From Cristatella mucedo (lineage: Eukaryota > Bryozoa > Phylactolaemata > Cristatellidae), in contig WPIO01000024.1 of assembly GCA_009760855.2 (NCBI GenBank), positions 3,182,501 through 3,246,500 on the forward strand: a stretch of DNA of 64,000 nt, read 5' to 3'. A program made the translations under genes and the position numbers. A model generated the notes under the pieces. It was not told where the DNA came from and ran no database searches. It saw nothing but the letters and a program-made list of their open reading frames with translations. Positions 23,978-35,328 of this stretch are shown one piece after another (position 1 is the stretch's first letter; every line of letters begins with the position of its first letter).

Positions 23978-24258
23978 CGCTGCTGCTGCCGCCGCTGCTG
24001 CTGCCGCCGCTGCTGCTGCCGCCGCTGCTGCTGCCGCCGCTGCTGCTGCCGCCGCCGCTGCTGCCGCCGCCGCCGCTGCTGCTGCCGCCGCTGCCGCCGC
24101 TGCCGCTGCTGCTGCCGCCGCTGCTGCTGCTGCTGCTACCGCTGCTGCTGCGGCTGCCGCCGCTGCTGCTGCCGCCGCTGCTGCTGCTGCTGCTACCGCT
24201 GCTGCTGCTGCTGCCGCCGCTGCTGCTGCCGCTACTGCTGCCGCTACTGCTGCCGCCA
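23978..24258. repeat. GC-rich (CTG/CCG)n array with a 15-bp core unit
   Basis: CTGCTGCTGCCGCCG units, increasingly scrambled downstream. Frames are open on both strands (poly-Leu/Cys/Arg on +, poly-Ala/Ser-Gly on -). Confidence 0.95.
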
Positions 24259-25133
<875 letters not shown>

Positions 25134-26034
25134 TCCCGCATCCGAGTCGCAACTCCCTGACAAGGTCGTGCAGCTAACACAGCGCCCTAAGCCCTTCTGC
25201 TGCACACCGAGCCGGTGAACAGCAAAGGAGAGCCGACCCCCCCCCCCCCCCCACGCGCGACTAAAACATGCGGCCGGCAGCGGTCCAAGCCTATCCCGCA
25301 AATCGCTGCCGCAACTATAGCGACTTCCCGCCGACACGCGAACAGGCTTACAGCAGTTTTCGCTCAGCGCTAGGACTCACCATCACTTGGCGGGGCGCGT
25401 TGCTCCATGAGAGCAACAGTGGTCAGGCACGTGCCTTAAATAGTAGCAAGGTTACAAGTCAGGCATTAATTTCGTTCTTACAGAATAATTATACATCGCG
25501 TTGCTCAGAAGCCTCGGCTCATCGCGGCTATTTCATTAGCGGCTCAGTGCTAATTCAGCGGCAAAGCTCTTGGCAATCGAGACTTTAACGCACGTGCACC
25601 AATGGTGGCGGAAAAAGGTTTATGTGATAACCAGCTAGCGCCGATAATTGCTCACTTGTTTTTCTAGAGGTTCGCTGTTGGAGAAAAAGCCATTTTGCAC
25701 GCTCAGAAATGCGAACTTCTACGGTCACATACTCTCTAGCGAAGCGGGTGGAGCACTTTGCTTAGCACTTCATTAATCAAGCAAGCAAAAGATGGCACAT
25801 GTAGCGCCGCTCATCTGCATTGACGGAATTGGCTGGCAGCCGCTGACCGACCGCGATCTGCGTTTTTTTCGCGCGACGCCTTTATAGTGGCTCGTTCGTC
25901 GCACGGGAGATCGCGGCAAGCGACTGCTGAGATACAGCTGCCTTTTTAATAGTATCTAAATAGTGAAATAGTGCTCTTAGTTGGTTATCGAGGATCAGCT
26001 GGTAAGCTCATAGTCCATAATCGGGCGGCATTTC
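25134..26034. other. No recognised feature
   Basis: Unique sequence upstream of the first block of SPRTN homology. A convincing copy of SPRTN exon 1 is not found. Confidence 0.4.
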
Positions 26035-26764
26035 AGCGTACGCGCTACGTGGCCTCAGCAGTGACGTAGCGCTTTTGTATTATGGACTCGATTGCTTTTG
26101 TGTTCCAGACTTGATGCCTCGAGCGTGTGGCTTAGCGGATTTACCGCTTGAGAAATCTTACTCACCTATTCGCGTTCATACTTGCACGCATGACTGTGTC
26201 TGGGATGAGTAGCGTGTTGCGCTCAGACTCCATGCCTGTTTTCTTATGGTCAAGTTGAAGGACGCTTAAAAAGAAATATTATGACATCACCGCGGTAGCT
26301 CTTTGTACTCACCCGGCAGAGGATCGGAAATCTGGATGTAGGTCCATAGCCGGTTTTAATAATTTGTATGTGAGCGCTCGGCACGCGGTTGACCACAGTT
26401 AAGAGAGGCTCCAAAAATGTCATTCCTGTTGAGAGTGCTGAAGTATTAATAAGCAGTGCGGCTGCTTTGTGAGTGTCAGAGTTAGATTTCTGGCTGATAA
26501 CTGCTGATAGTTGTACACCTTGCTTTTTTCCTTAAGATTGTACGGATTCACTGCGTCTCTCTTACTTGGCTTAGTCTAAGCAATCTGCTGAAGACTTGAA
26601 CAGAGCAGGTGCTTAGCAAAGTGCCTGGCTTTAAGTTGGATTCCGTGACCTGCTGCTACTCTTCTCAATTGCATTTATTCCAATTCATTTCTGGCTGTTA
26701 ATCTGATTTCCTCTTGCAGTAGGCGCACAGCTTCTCCAATTGCCATGAAATAGGAAGACACTGG

Positions 26765-27410
26765 AACGGGTCGTGGCGGACCAGCTGAACTCATATATCG
26801 AAACCTCACACCTTGCTAGTAATTTCCAGTCTGGCTTTAGAGCTAATCACTCCACGGAGTCAGCATTGCTTAGGGTATACAACGACCTACTTATTTAGGT
26901 CACTTCATTATTTGGCTCCAGCCTATCTCTCAGATCTACTCCCCAAACAGGCCAAGCATCGTACCACCCGCTTTTCGGAATCTAAAAGTTTACCAATACC
27001 TCGTACAAACTTCAAATCGTTTGGAGACCGTTCATTCAGTTCGTATGCTCCCAAGGCCTGGAACTCCCTCCGACTTGCGTCAGATCATCCCCTAACTTGA
27101 CCACGTTTAAAAAGAACTTAAAAGCACCTATTTAGGACAGCATGTAGTAGGTCCCTGTGATTCGTCCTTCATGTGCTAATGCATGCTGACACTGTGCATG
27201 CTGCCAATAACCACATTTGCATTCTGACCCTGTGCATGTCACCCCTAACCATGTTCTTCATTTTGTTTTTTTTTATCAAGCATGATATTACTCACCATTT
27301 AATTGCATTTCCCATTGCAGCAAATGTAAAGGGCCTAGAAAGAGATTGAGTTCTCTGAGGGCGCTTTATCAAGTGCATTATTATTCTTATTATTATTATT
27401 ATTATTAAGG
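26765..27410 (+). mobile_element. LINE family A with internal deletion, inside the SPRTN pseudogene
   Basis: Starts further 5' in the RT than other copies (TGGCGGACCAGCTGAACTCA, FQSGFRANHSTESAL). It jumps at about 26893 from the first RT block to the C-terminal region, then runs to the (ATT)n tail. About 900 bp is missing relative to the copy at 40262. Confidence 0.8.
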
Positions 27411-27659
27411 TCAGTAGTAATCCACCAAGTTGCAACTAAGTGGAAGGATTTTAAGAGCTTGCATTCTTACCTTACTTCGGTTCCATCGACTAACACCATT
27501 TGCTCGGCCACACAGAGGTGAATCCACACATTACAAACTACTGATCGACGTCACGAATCTCTGAATTGATGGCATATAAAGAAGAAGCTAAAAACCCACT
27601 TCTCCCTCGAAAAAGTATTTGCTCTGTCTGTGAATTTTTGTTGAGCGCTTGTGCGGGCG

Positions 27660-27830
27660 TGCTAACTGTGTCTGTTGCCACTAGTGTAGGGCCCATGTCA
27701 TCACCAAGCACAATCTTGGCTTTCACTGCTACGCTGATGACCCTCAGCAATAGCTATAGTTTTACCCTTCTCAACTTTTTTCTACATCTAACTTCCCACT
27801 CTCCCTTGCAGCCTCAACCGCTTAAAGACC
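27660..27830 (+). mobile_element. LINE RT fragment shared with SPRTN intron 1
   Basis: A decayed RT fragment (CATCACCAAGCACAATCTTG, corresponding to DVIAKHNLGF and the YADD region). It matches 36245-36400 in the intact gene and shares changes away from family A. Confidence 0.55.
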
Positions 27831-28165
27831 GCTGGCGACAGAAGCTTTAGCTCTGCAGGTCCTAGACTGTGGAGCTCGCTTCCATAATTCTAACGAAACG
27901 ACAACTACTCTCCTGCTGGCCACTATGGCTCAATCTTTTCCAGCGGTCCTGAGCTGCTACTCTCATGCTACTCACTACTTAAGCTGCTCACCTGACTTTG
28001 CTATGCTTCCCAATTTCTCTTTGTTGAGTGAGATTAAGTCTGTTGGCTACCGAATGCGTACCGAAAGCAGCATTAGGCTGTGAGTGCGCTATAAGAAACT
28101 CTCCTGCGTAACACCCACATGGTCTTTATGGCTTTGTAGAGTTACAGACGGCGATAGATGTACCC
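27825..28165 (+). mobile_element. LINE family B 3' end
   Basis: GACCGCTGGCGACAGAAGCT through CTACCGAATGCGTACCGAAA to GTTACAGACGGCGATA. It interrupts the older LINE fragment that continues at about 28475. Confidence 0.78.
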
Positions 28166-28290
28166 ATGCCTGCATTCTTATGTAGGTCGTTGTACACCTG
28201 AAGCAATGCTGACTCTGTGGAGTGATTAGCTCTAAAACCAGACTGGAACTTACTAGCAAGGTTTGAAGTTTAAATATATGGGTTGATAAA
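28165..28290 (-). mobile_element. LINE family A 5' RT fragment
   Basis: The reverse complement matches the region around CAGTCTGGTTTTAGAGCTAA and GAGTCAGCATTGCTTCAGGT of family A. No tail is present. Confidence 0.65.
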
Positions 28291-28474
28291 AAAAATTCGA
28301 GTCCGTCAAAAATCAGCGTTCGCTAACTTTACTGGCTATATTTTTCAGGCTTCTTCTTAGGTGCACTCGCTCAGCTCTGCCCAGAGAGCATGGCGGATGT
28401 GTGGCGGCGAATAATGCCTCTGCGGCTGCACCGCCTCGTTCGCTCGCTCTCATCTATCGCATTACATTACAACC

Positions 28475-28930
28475 GAAAACATTAGCACATCACTTAATTG
28501 GTGAAGCTTAGTGATGATAAGGCCAGGCTAACAGCTACGGGCAAGCCTCGCTGCTAGATCGTCGCAATTCCCTATATATTCAGGACGTCAGGCCTCTTGT
28601 CTTTGATCTGTCACCAACGGCGTAGCTGTCACATTAGCGATTGCTGTCGAAGATTCTTTTTCTCCCGATCATTTGCATCGAATTGACTTCAAGATCCTTT
28701 TTTTTGCCTCCTACTTGTCATCTCACTGGCTTGCACCAGCCTTGACTTATCCAATGTCCTTTCGTCTTTGATGGGCTCTTGCGAAACCTGCTCCTCTCGA
28801 CTTCCGGTCGTTTCCGTGCCCCACGTGTTAAATTATGGTTAAATGTGGTAATCAGCTCATGTGCGCCAAGCGTCATGGACTCGCTTCTGGCTTCTTATTA
28901 CCACCTGCACTGACTGGCTTTTAGGACCGG
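28475..28930 (+). mobile_element. Decayed LINE RT remnant (third family-like)
   Basis: Degenerate RIDFKILFF, a block like LAPALTYPM, and LRNLLLSTSGRFRAP in shifted frames resemble the C-terminal RT region of CR1/L2-like elements. The first 70 bp match 36380-36460 of the intact SPRTN intron. Confidence 0.5.
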
Positions 28931-29929
28931 ATGCAAAGCTGGGGGTCCGGATGGGCCTGCCTGGCTGCCGGCTTCGTTTTCTATATCAAGTAGCGTTGAA
29001 TTGGAGGTCAAGTACGCTTCCAAAAGCCAGAACGGTAACAGCAAGCCTCAAATATGCATCGAAATTCCTAAGAGCTGCTATAAAAATTGCACTCTGAATT
29101 TAAATTGAAAAGGCCGCGTTTTAGGGGCGGCTTTACGCTCAGCCGCCGCAAAAAATCCTCGCTGAATAGTGACAGCTGCTGTGACTGCATATTCCTTCAA
29201 GTAATAAAATTTTCTAAGATGCCGTGCGTGCTCAAGTTATGCGAGGCATGTGACAATTTTCATCGACACCCGCAAAAACAACAATATATGCTTTCGGTAT
29301 GTATGCGTTTAGTGTGACTTCGTGCTATCAAGATTCTTCAGACCTCCCTTATCAGGCTAGGCATAAAAGCCACATGACTCTGCGTTGTCTCTTCGTCGGT
29401 TGTATCACATTCTACTGAGCCCGAGTTTTACTGTACAGGTCGACTACTGATTTAGGCCGAACGCTCGGCCTGAGCCGCCTGTCGGTATCGCTCCGTAGTT
29501 GTTTTTTTGGGGTTCAGATCTGGCAACTGGCTGGGTTAAGCATGTCGTAACGCGATTCTAGCTTACTGCTCATATTTATTTTCCACAGTACGCTAACGTG
29601 GGTAGAATCTGCTACAATTTACCGTTCAACCTCAGGCAGCAATTTTTAAATTTACAGGAAATGCTGAATCCACAAGGCTGGCGTTGTCCTTGGGGCTTTA
29701 GTTGTTTATTAGGAATGCTGCAAATGTAGAAATTCATATACACGTTAAATGTTTGAAGCAAAACTGTCCAAGTTTGGTTAAATGAATTCAAATAATTCGT
29801 AGGCCTTCCGTCAGTGTAGATGAATTAAAAAGCCGGTGCTTTGAGTGAGCTTTACTGCAGCCGTGTACCGCCTGCACTGCCACGAAGTCAGAACTTCTGC
29901 TGTTCCCTTGACCTTTGGAACATCTGAAC
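28931..29929. other. Middle of the SPRTN duplicate without recognisable exons
   Basis: By position this would hold copies of exons 2-5, but no GRGGLCSI, HEMIH or HWWRC coding sequence is found in any frame I read. Confidence 0.45.
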
Positions 29930-31023
29930 AAAAATGGTCTTTATGTAACCAGGGGGGATCAATTCTGCCCAGGTGGATATGTCCCAAGCCGCGACTCTCT
30001 AAGTAGCTTGAAATCTTGCTTTGTTTGTTAGATCATACATCAGTATAAACTGGCGATTGTATTGCAGCACTTTCAGAACTGCAGCATTCTTTCAAAAGCG
30101 TCAAGCACAGAGGCTGCAGATGCGATCTGGGCTGGGTGTTGTGGGTTATTGCTGCGTAGCCACGACTGGGTGGCGTATGAAACAATCAGGCTGCACAGGT
30201 TGATTTGGCTTTGCAATGTTAACTGAGAACCCGTCGGGTGGTGTATGCAAACATCTATACAGTCGACCTGCAGCTGCAGCTACGGCTTTGCGGGTCCAAT
30301 GTTGCTCACTCATCAGGCATACGCCAGGTGTGGATATAAGTCAGTCTGCACACCTGTCTGTCCCCCCCCTACGATTAGAGCACCTGTCTCTCTTCGGTAG
30401 ACTGCCGGCTAGAACAGATGTATTTGCATCGTATATGAAACTGCTTGGTAACGCGCCGCCTTAATCTAGAACTGCAAGAGTCCTGGTCATCCAAAGAGGT
30501 CACGACGACGTACGGCAGGAAGCACTCTCGGAAGTACGTACTCGCCTCTCCCTGCGAGTATATTAGCAGACCATCGGGGCCCCTCGAAACCAGCCTCGTG
30601 TTAGCATCGCTGCAAACATAAGCGCATGCGACAGCTGGAGTGCCTGCTGAGAGCTATGCTTCCACAGGGCTGCTGGTTTTCAGTAGTGCCACGAAGCAAA
30701 CTGAGCCGTCTGACGGCTGCAGTCATCATGCCTGCACACAATGGATGAAACCGGTTGCTCAGGTCGAAGTCTCGGCACTCTGCTCGACTTGCCGGGCTGC
30801 CTCGTATCGGCAACCCGTTTGCATCCGGTGCCAGCTCCCACTCAGTCCCTTCCCCTGCTCCTTGCTCTCGGTCGAGTTTCTGCTGCCGCTCCAGCTCTAT
30901 CCCACTTCCGGCACTGCCGCCTTCCTTTCCGCCCTGCGCCTATCGCCGATCGTCTCATCTGCTTCGATCTTAGCACTTCCCAAGCATTGCTCTCTCACCA
31001 GCTTCCTCAAACAAGGTCAGCGT

Positions 31024-31110
31024 TAATAATAGCAATAGTAATAATAATAATAATAATGCATTTGACAAGGCGCCTTCAGAGAAGTCAATCTCTTTCTAGG
31101 CACTTCAGTG
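31024..31110 (-). mobile_element. LINE family A tail
   Basis: (AAT)n followed by GCATTTGACAAGGCGCCTTC, in the SPRTN pseudogene. Confidence 0.75.
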
Positions 31111-31431
31111 CAGATGCTTGCCTCTACCTGCGAACCGAGCTTCCCTGCCGTCGTCTCATTCGACCGATATCGTTGTTGACCGACGGCCATTACTAGTGTA
31201 GCCGAGTACCCGAGTACCCTAGAGTTGCTGATAGACGCGCATGTCGACGACTGCATCGGATAGCCGGCACGGCGCACCGCCGACGCCATCGGCTCAGCGG
31301 CTGCGGCTGTGCCAGTCGCCTGAGTGAGGCTGCCCGTTACCATTCCCAGCCTGCGGACGCAGCGTTGAGCGTTCGTTCATCAGTAATCATCGGGAAGTGC
31401 GCTTGACAGAATAGTGCTCCGATGGTGATGA

Positions 31432-31600
31432 GCCGTGATGGCACACTAGGTAAGGCGGTTGCTTTCACGACCTCGGTCCCGAGGTCGTGGGTTCGATTCC
31501 TGCGGTAGGCGATTCTTTATCGCCACTGCAAGCGGTGGTGATAGCCGTAAAGGCTCTTCTGTCGTTATACAAAAAGAGGCTGTTTAATCAGCTAGGATTT
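31432..31600 (+). mobile_element. SINE 2, near-intact, in the SPRTN pseudogene
   Basis: tRNA-like promoter boxes are visible: TGGCACACTAGG (box A, 31439-31450) and GGTTCGATTCC (box B, 31490-31500). The body has TTTATCGCCACTGCAAGCGG and ends AATCAGCTAGGA plus a T run. It is very similar to the copy at 61142. Confidence 0.88.
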
Positions 31601-32379
31601 TTTTTTTACCGCGGGGGTTCGGCGACGCCGTGCAGACCGCGCTACGGTCATTCGGCAGCTTCCGGAGCACGAGACGGGCGAAATGTTCTGAGCGCGTAGC
31701 GTGCTCACTCGCTCGCTCTCTCGCAGGCTGCTTGCAAAGGATGCCATGCAAGCCTTTCCTTGTATTGGGCCGGCTCTTTTCTCCGCCAGCCAGTGTTCAT
31801 CGGATCCGCTGCGATTCGCTTGGCATGGCTACGCTGCTAAAGCGTTTGGTGCTGCTGCTATACTTGATCGTTCCTGAATTCTATGCATCTAATGCGAAAG
31901 TGGACAGCCACGCGTAGCGGCTACATCGACTTATAAAGCTGTAAGCGCTTCATACCTTTACTGTTCTTTTTGTTGCACAAGGTTCTGTCGTCCCCGTATA
32001 TGTAGCTTGTACTTGCATGTGACTTGCAGTGAGTTGCTCGAGCTTCGATCGCGGACAAAGGGACAATTAGTCGCCTCAGATAAACACAAGTGCTGCTACG
32101 TTCGCATTTGCTTAACGCCTCAAAGCCTTGCGGACTACGCCGGCTGTCGGGCTGGAGAGTTTCAAAAGCATACTCAAAGATTCAGCAGCACTAGGCATGA
32201 AATTGGTTGGGAGTGGACATTGACGAATTTGGCGTAAACGTCGTGCAACATTAAGAGAAATGTAGCTTGGAAAGTAAGTGAGTATAAATTTAAGAATTTA
32301 AAGCTAGAGTAAAATCAAAGTAATTGAGCCACAATACCTGACCCCTCATATACTGCTTCAGGACTCGCTTCGCTGAGTC

Positions 32380-33238
32380 GGTGGGCAGACATCCCCCAGA
32401 CATCCCCCCCCCGGGACATTTCTCCCTGGGGTAGGGCATTTCCCCCTCCCTTATATAAATACCTTGATATAAACTATCTTTTTTGTATATCTTGTTAAAA
32501 TATCATATAGTATATAATATATAACATTTCCCTACATTATAGCCATTAGAAATGTTATATAAACTGTCTTGAAACGTGTAGTATTTATGATTATAAAGCC
32601 ATCAAGTCAAGTCAAACAAAAATTAATGTTAAATAGATGTCTATGTAGTTCAGTATTGTGACAGTTTATAATCTAATAATATGTCCGAGTCCTTCGAGCA
32701 CCTCCACTGCAGTTTTCTTGTTTTCATGGCGGGCAACATAGAGTGACAGCAGTCGCGGCTGCTTCTGTTGTGTCGAGCGCTTCACTCTCTTGACCGGCGG
32801 CTGTCCGCGGGCCTCCTGTGCTGTCCCTGGGCGTCCTGTGCTATCGCTGTTATCGCCAGTGCTCCATCTTGCTGGAGAGCTTCAACAAGCGTCCACAACG
32901 ACGGGTGATGATGTCCGACCAGACTTGCAAAGCCGCAGTTCCATGACTCGCACAGGTTGTTGGTGCGATCCACGCCTGCGAGAGTCGCAGTGTGTACTTT
33001 CCATAGCGACGGTGGAAACAACGGCGGCGTTCGACGGATGAGCAGTGGCTGAATGAGATGGCTGGCGACTGGACGCTGAACGCGTCTGATCGATCCGGTA
33101 ACATAAGAGGTATATATCTGCATTCTTAGTTATACATTCATCAACATAGGGGGAAATGGCCTACCCCGGTGGGAAATGTCCTAGGGTCAACCAGAGGGGA
33201 AATGTCCTGGGGGAATTTCCGGGAAAAAATTTCCTACA
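32380..33238. mobile_element. MULE-like DNA transposon relic with long imperfect inverted repeats
   Basis: Inverted ends are visible: 32414-32447 (GGACATTTCTCCCTGGGGTA and onward) matches the reverse complement of 33148-33182. Both ends repeat the motif GGACATTTCCCC. The flanks carry the direct repeat TTCGCTGAGTC (32369-32379 and 33239-33249), consistent with a target-site duplication. The interior is AT-rich on the left and encodes a transposase remnant on the - strand. At about 860 bp it is an internally deleted, non-autonomous copy. Confidence 0.72.
32782..33123 (-). pseudogene. MULE-type transposase C-terminal remnant
   Basis: The frame contains SLWKVHTATLAGVDRTNN, then NLCESWNCGFASLVG, HHHPSLWTLVEALQQ. 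This W/RTNN/E-W/LVG/HP-W pattern is the conserved C-terminal region of invertebrate MULE transposases, often paired with FLYWCH fingers. The catalytic DDE part is absent. The first Met is not meaningful. Confidence 0.68.
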
Positions 33239-33437
33239 TTCGCTGAGTCATAGTAGAAGTAGTCATAGTACGGTCACTGAAGACACGCTGCGCCATTTTG
33301 CCGCGTGACGGAAGTGCGCCATCTTGCACACTTGAACCATACTACGACGGAAGGGCGATCTTTCTACTTTAATTAATAGAGATGAACGGCTTGGCCATTA
33401 TAATGGCTCCGCTGATAGCTGTGGCTACTTCTTTTAT

Positions 33438-33515
33438 AATAATAATTATAATAATGCATTTGTTATAATCCCATCGGAGAACTATTTCTTGGCACTTTAA
33501 ATTTTCTTCGCAGCG
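33438..33515 (-). mobile_element. LINE family A tail, degraded
   Basis: (ATA)n-rich tail, then GCATTTGTTATAATCCCATC and CTTGGCACTTTAAATTTTCT, a diverged hairpin terminus. Confidence 0.5.
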
Positions 33516-33654
33516 AAAGCTTTAAAACGCGTCCTCTGACCGGCGCGAGTCTGCTTTTGGCACCATTAGCCCCGCCTCTCCCGCGGCCTCGGCCCCTGCC
33601 TCTTCCGCTACAGCGGCCTCGACCGCCTCCACAAAAATCCACCGCGAAAATTAC

Positions 33655-33895
33655 TGACAGGCTGCTGGCAGGAAATGATTGCCTACTGCAGGACTGGAAT
33701 TGCAATCCGGGTCGTTCAGTGAGACCAGTGGGAAAAGACTCGGCGGCAAAATTTAAGCTAGGCTGATTCAAAGCTTGGTCTACAGGGTATGGCTGCAGAT
33801 AACTTTCAACGGCAATCACCCTGCTTACATCAGGCAATGTACGATTGCCTTCAGCAAGGCTCGAACCAACAATCTCAGCTGTCAAGTGCGAGCAC
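33655..33895 (-). mobile_element. Dimeric SINE-like element, copy 1
   Basis: Two tRNA-like units in reverse: one with CTGCAGGACTGGAATTGCAA and one with GCAAGGCTCGAACCAACAAT, joined by AGGCTGATTCAAAG. The same order occurs at 46105-46400. Confidence 0.6.
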
Positions 33896-34050
33896 CTTTT
33901 CCCAAAATCTTGTCCTTTTTAGTGGAATGCACTTGTAAGGATCATAAGATCGGCGATAGTGATCTTATGATCATTCTGATTTTATGCAGCAAAGGTGTGG
34001 CCGAGCTGAACGTTCTGCTCACCTTCCTACTCCCCTCTCCAACTTCTGTC

Positions 34051-34084
34051 ACTCTCTCTCTCTCTCGCTCGCTTCATCTCTTTT

Positions 34085-34139
<55 letters not shown>

Positions 34140-34248
34140 AGCGCTAGCTCGCTCGCTTCTCTCCCTTTCTATATCTCTTTTTATCTCTCGCTCTATTCTC
34201 TCCTCTCCTCTCTCTCTCTCTCCCCTTCTCCTTCTCTCTATCTCTCAC
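34051..34248. repeat. CT-rich simple repeat
   Basis: A pure CT core at 34088-34134 flanked by imperfect CT. Confidence 0.92.
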
Positions 34249-35070
34249 TCGCGGAGCTCACCCGCACCAGTTCCCCTGTTAAGTTTGTTCGGGCAGTCTC
34301 GCACAGATCAAGACGATCAAGACGGCTCAGGCAGATGCCATTTATTAAGGAAACCCGGAACCGGACCGCACGGCCAGCACGCTGACTGGAAAGCAGCTGC
34401 TGCAAGTTGGCCCGCTGTTCACGCCTCAGCGGCTTCCGCCGAAGTAGTCCGCTCTCGCGGTATAGCAGACACAGCACCACCACATGCACTCTGGAGGGAA
34501 AATACCCACCTGGAATAAATCCCCGGGCCCGATTCACCTTACGTTTTTACTCTGTACACTGCCAATAAGGTTTCAAAACATCTAAATATGAGCATATTCT
34601 TATACTAGCATCTTAATTTTGCATCCAAATCGCGCCTTTTACGCCTAGAAAAGGTTATTGAATCAGTTAATCTAGGCTCCACTTGCGCAGATCTCGAGGG
34701 CCGGCCAACTGGCTATGCGTTTTTATATGCTTACAATATTGTTCACAATATGCTTATAAATAGCCATATTTTAACAATGGCAACATGCTGACGCTGAAAA
34801 TCAAAGATGATATTCCCACTCAAAGTATTTCCTCCTGGTCGGCATTTTTCGCGAACCCACCCCGCACGCGAAGTCCAACCAATCCCCGTGATGTCAGTCA
34901 AAGTCGAAGTCTTCCTTTTTGACAAAACTTTGAAAATTCACCAGAAAAAGAGGTATAAATAATTTTATAATGTTTATTAATAAATTTTAATTGATTTAAT
35001 AATGCTTGTGCCTTCTTTACGGATTGAAGACCTACGGGAGACAGCGAAACTTGACCGGGCAAGGTCGTCC
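34249..35070. other. SPRTN upstream region
   Basis: No recognised repeat. AT-rich near 34950-35010, immediately before the likely promoter. Confidence 0.4.
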
Positions 35071-35078
35071 ATTATAGT

Positions 35079-35088
35079 ACTTCCGGAA
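35079..35088 (+). promoter_or_regulatory. ETS-like motif just upstream of the SPRTN start
   Basis: ACTTCCGGAA lies about 45 bp before the ATG. ETS sites of this form are common in promoters of housekeeping genes. Assignment to the SPRTN promoter is inference from position only. Confidence 0.3.
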
Positions 35089-35131
35089 AAGTTATCCCGA
35101 TAGTCTCGTTGAGCAGCTATACACTCCTAAA

Positions 35132-35328
35132 ATGTACAGAAATCCGCCTACAGGGTCGAAAGCGGTGGACTCCTCTCATAAAGAAAAGCAGCTCTGTTTG
35201 GTGGATGCTGAATGGGAGCTAATAGACCCGACGCCAGACCCTCGAGCTCTGTTTCGAGAGTTCGACGCGAGATTCTTCTGGGGCAAGCTGGCTTGCGTGG
35301 AGGTCCGATGGAGTCCGCGGATGACCCG
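35132..35328 (+). CDS. SPRTN: SPRTN exon 1
   Basis: Encodes residues 1-65 and two bases of codon 66. It covers the start of the SprT domain (WELIDPTPD, FFWGKL, WSPRMTR). The donor is CCCG|GTGCGT, phase 2. The alternative GT three bases later would put exon 2 out of frame. Confidence 0.85.

Larger units (their letters stand above)
26035..31965 (+). pseudogene. Decayed partial SPRTN duplicate
   Basis: Four blocks match the SPRTN locus in order and orientation: 26035-26690 with intron 1 (about 35495-36215); 29930-30610 with intron 5 (about 43297-43965); 31207-31430 with the zinc-finger part of exon 6 (about 45213-45430); and 31640-31965 with the exon 6 end and 3' UTR. The copy still reads IRQLPEHETGEMF before a stop, against VRQLWEHEPDEMF in the gene. 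The first finger is broken (LELLIDAHVDDCIG then a stop) and the second has lost cysteines. Exons 2-5 are not found. LINE and SINE copies interrupt it (26765-27410, 27825-28165, 31024-31110, 31432-31600). Shared introns indicate a segmental duplication followed by decay. Confidence 0.78.

Noticed and set aside
25800-25930. A possible relic of SPRTN exon 1 in the duplicate (a weak WQPLTD...LRFF pattern)
   Set aside because: The match to WELIDPTPD...RFFW needs several gaps and the nucleotide similarity is poor. Not enough to claim homology.
31439-31510. A functional tRNA gene, because boxes A and B are both good
   Set aside because: The same sequence recurs many times with a common non-tRNA body and tail, which marks it as a SINE head.
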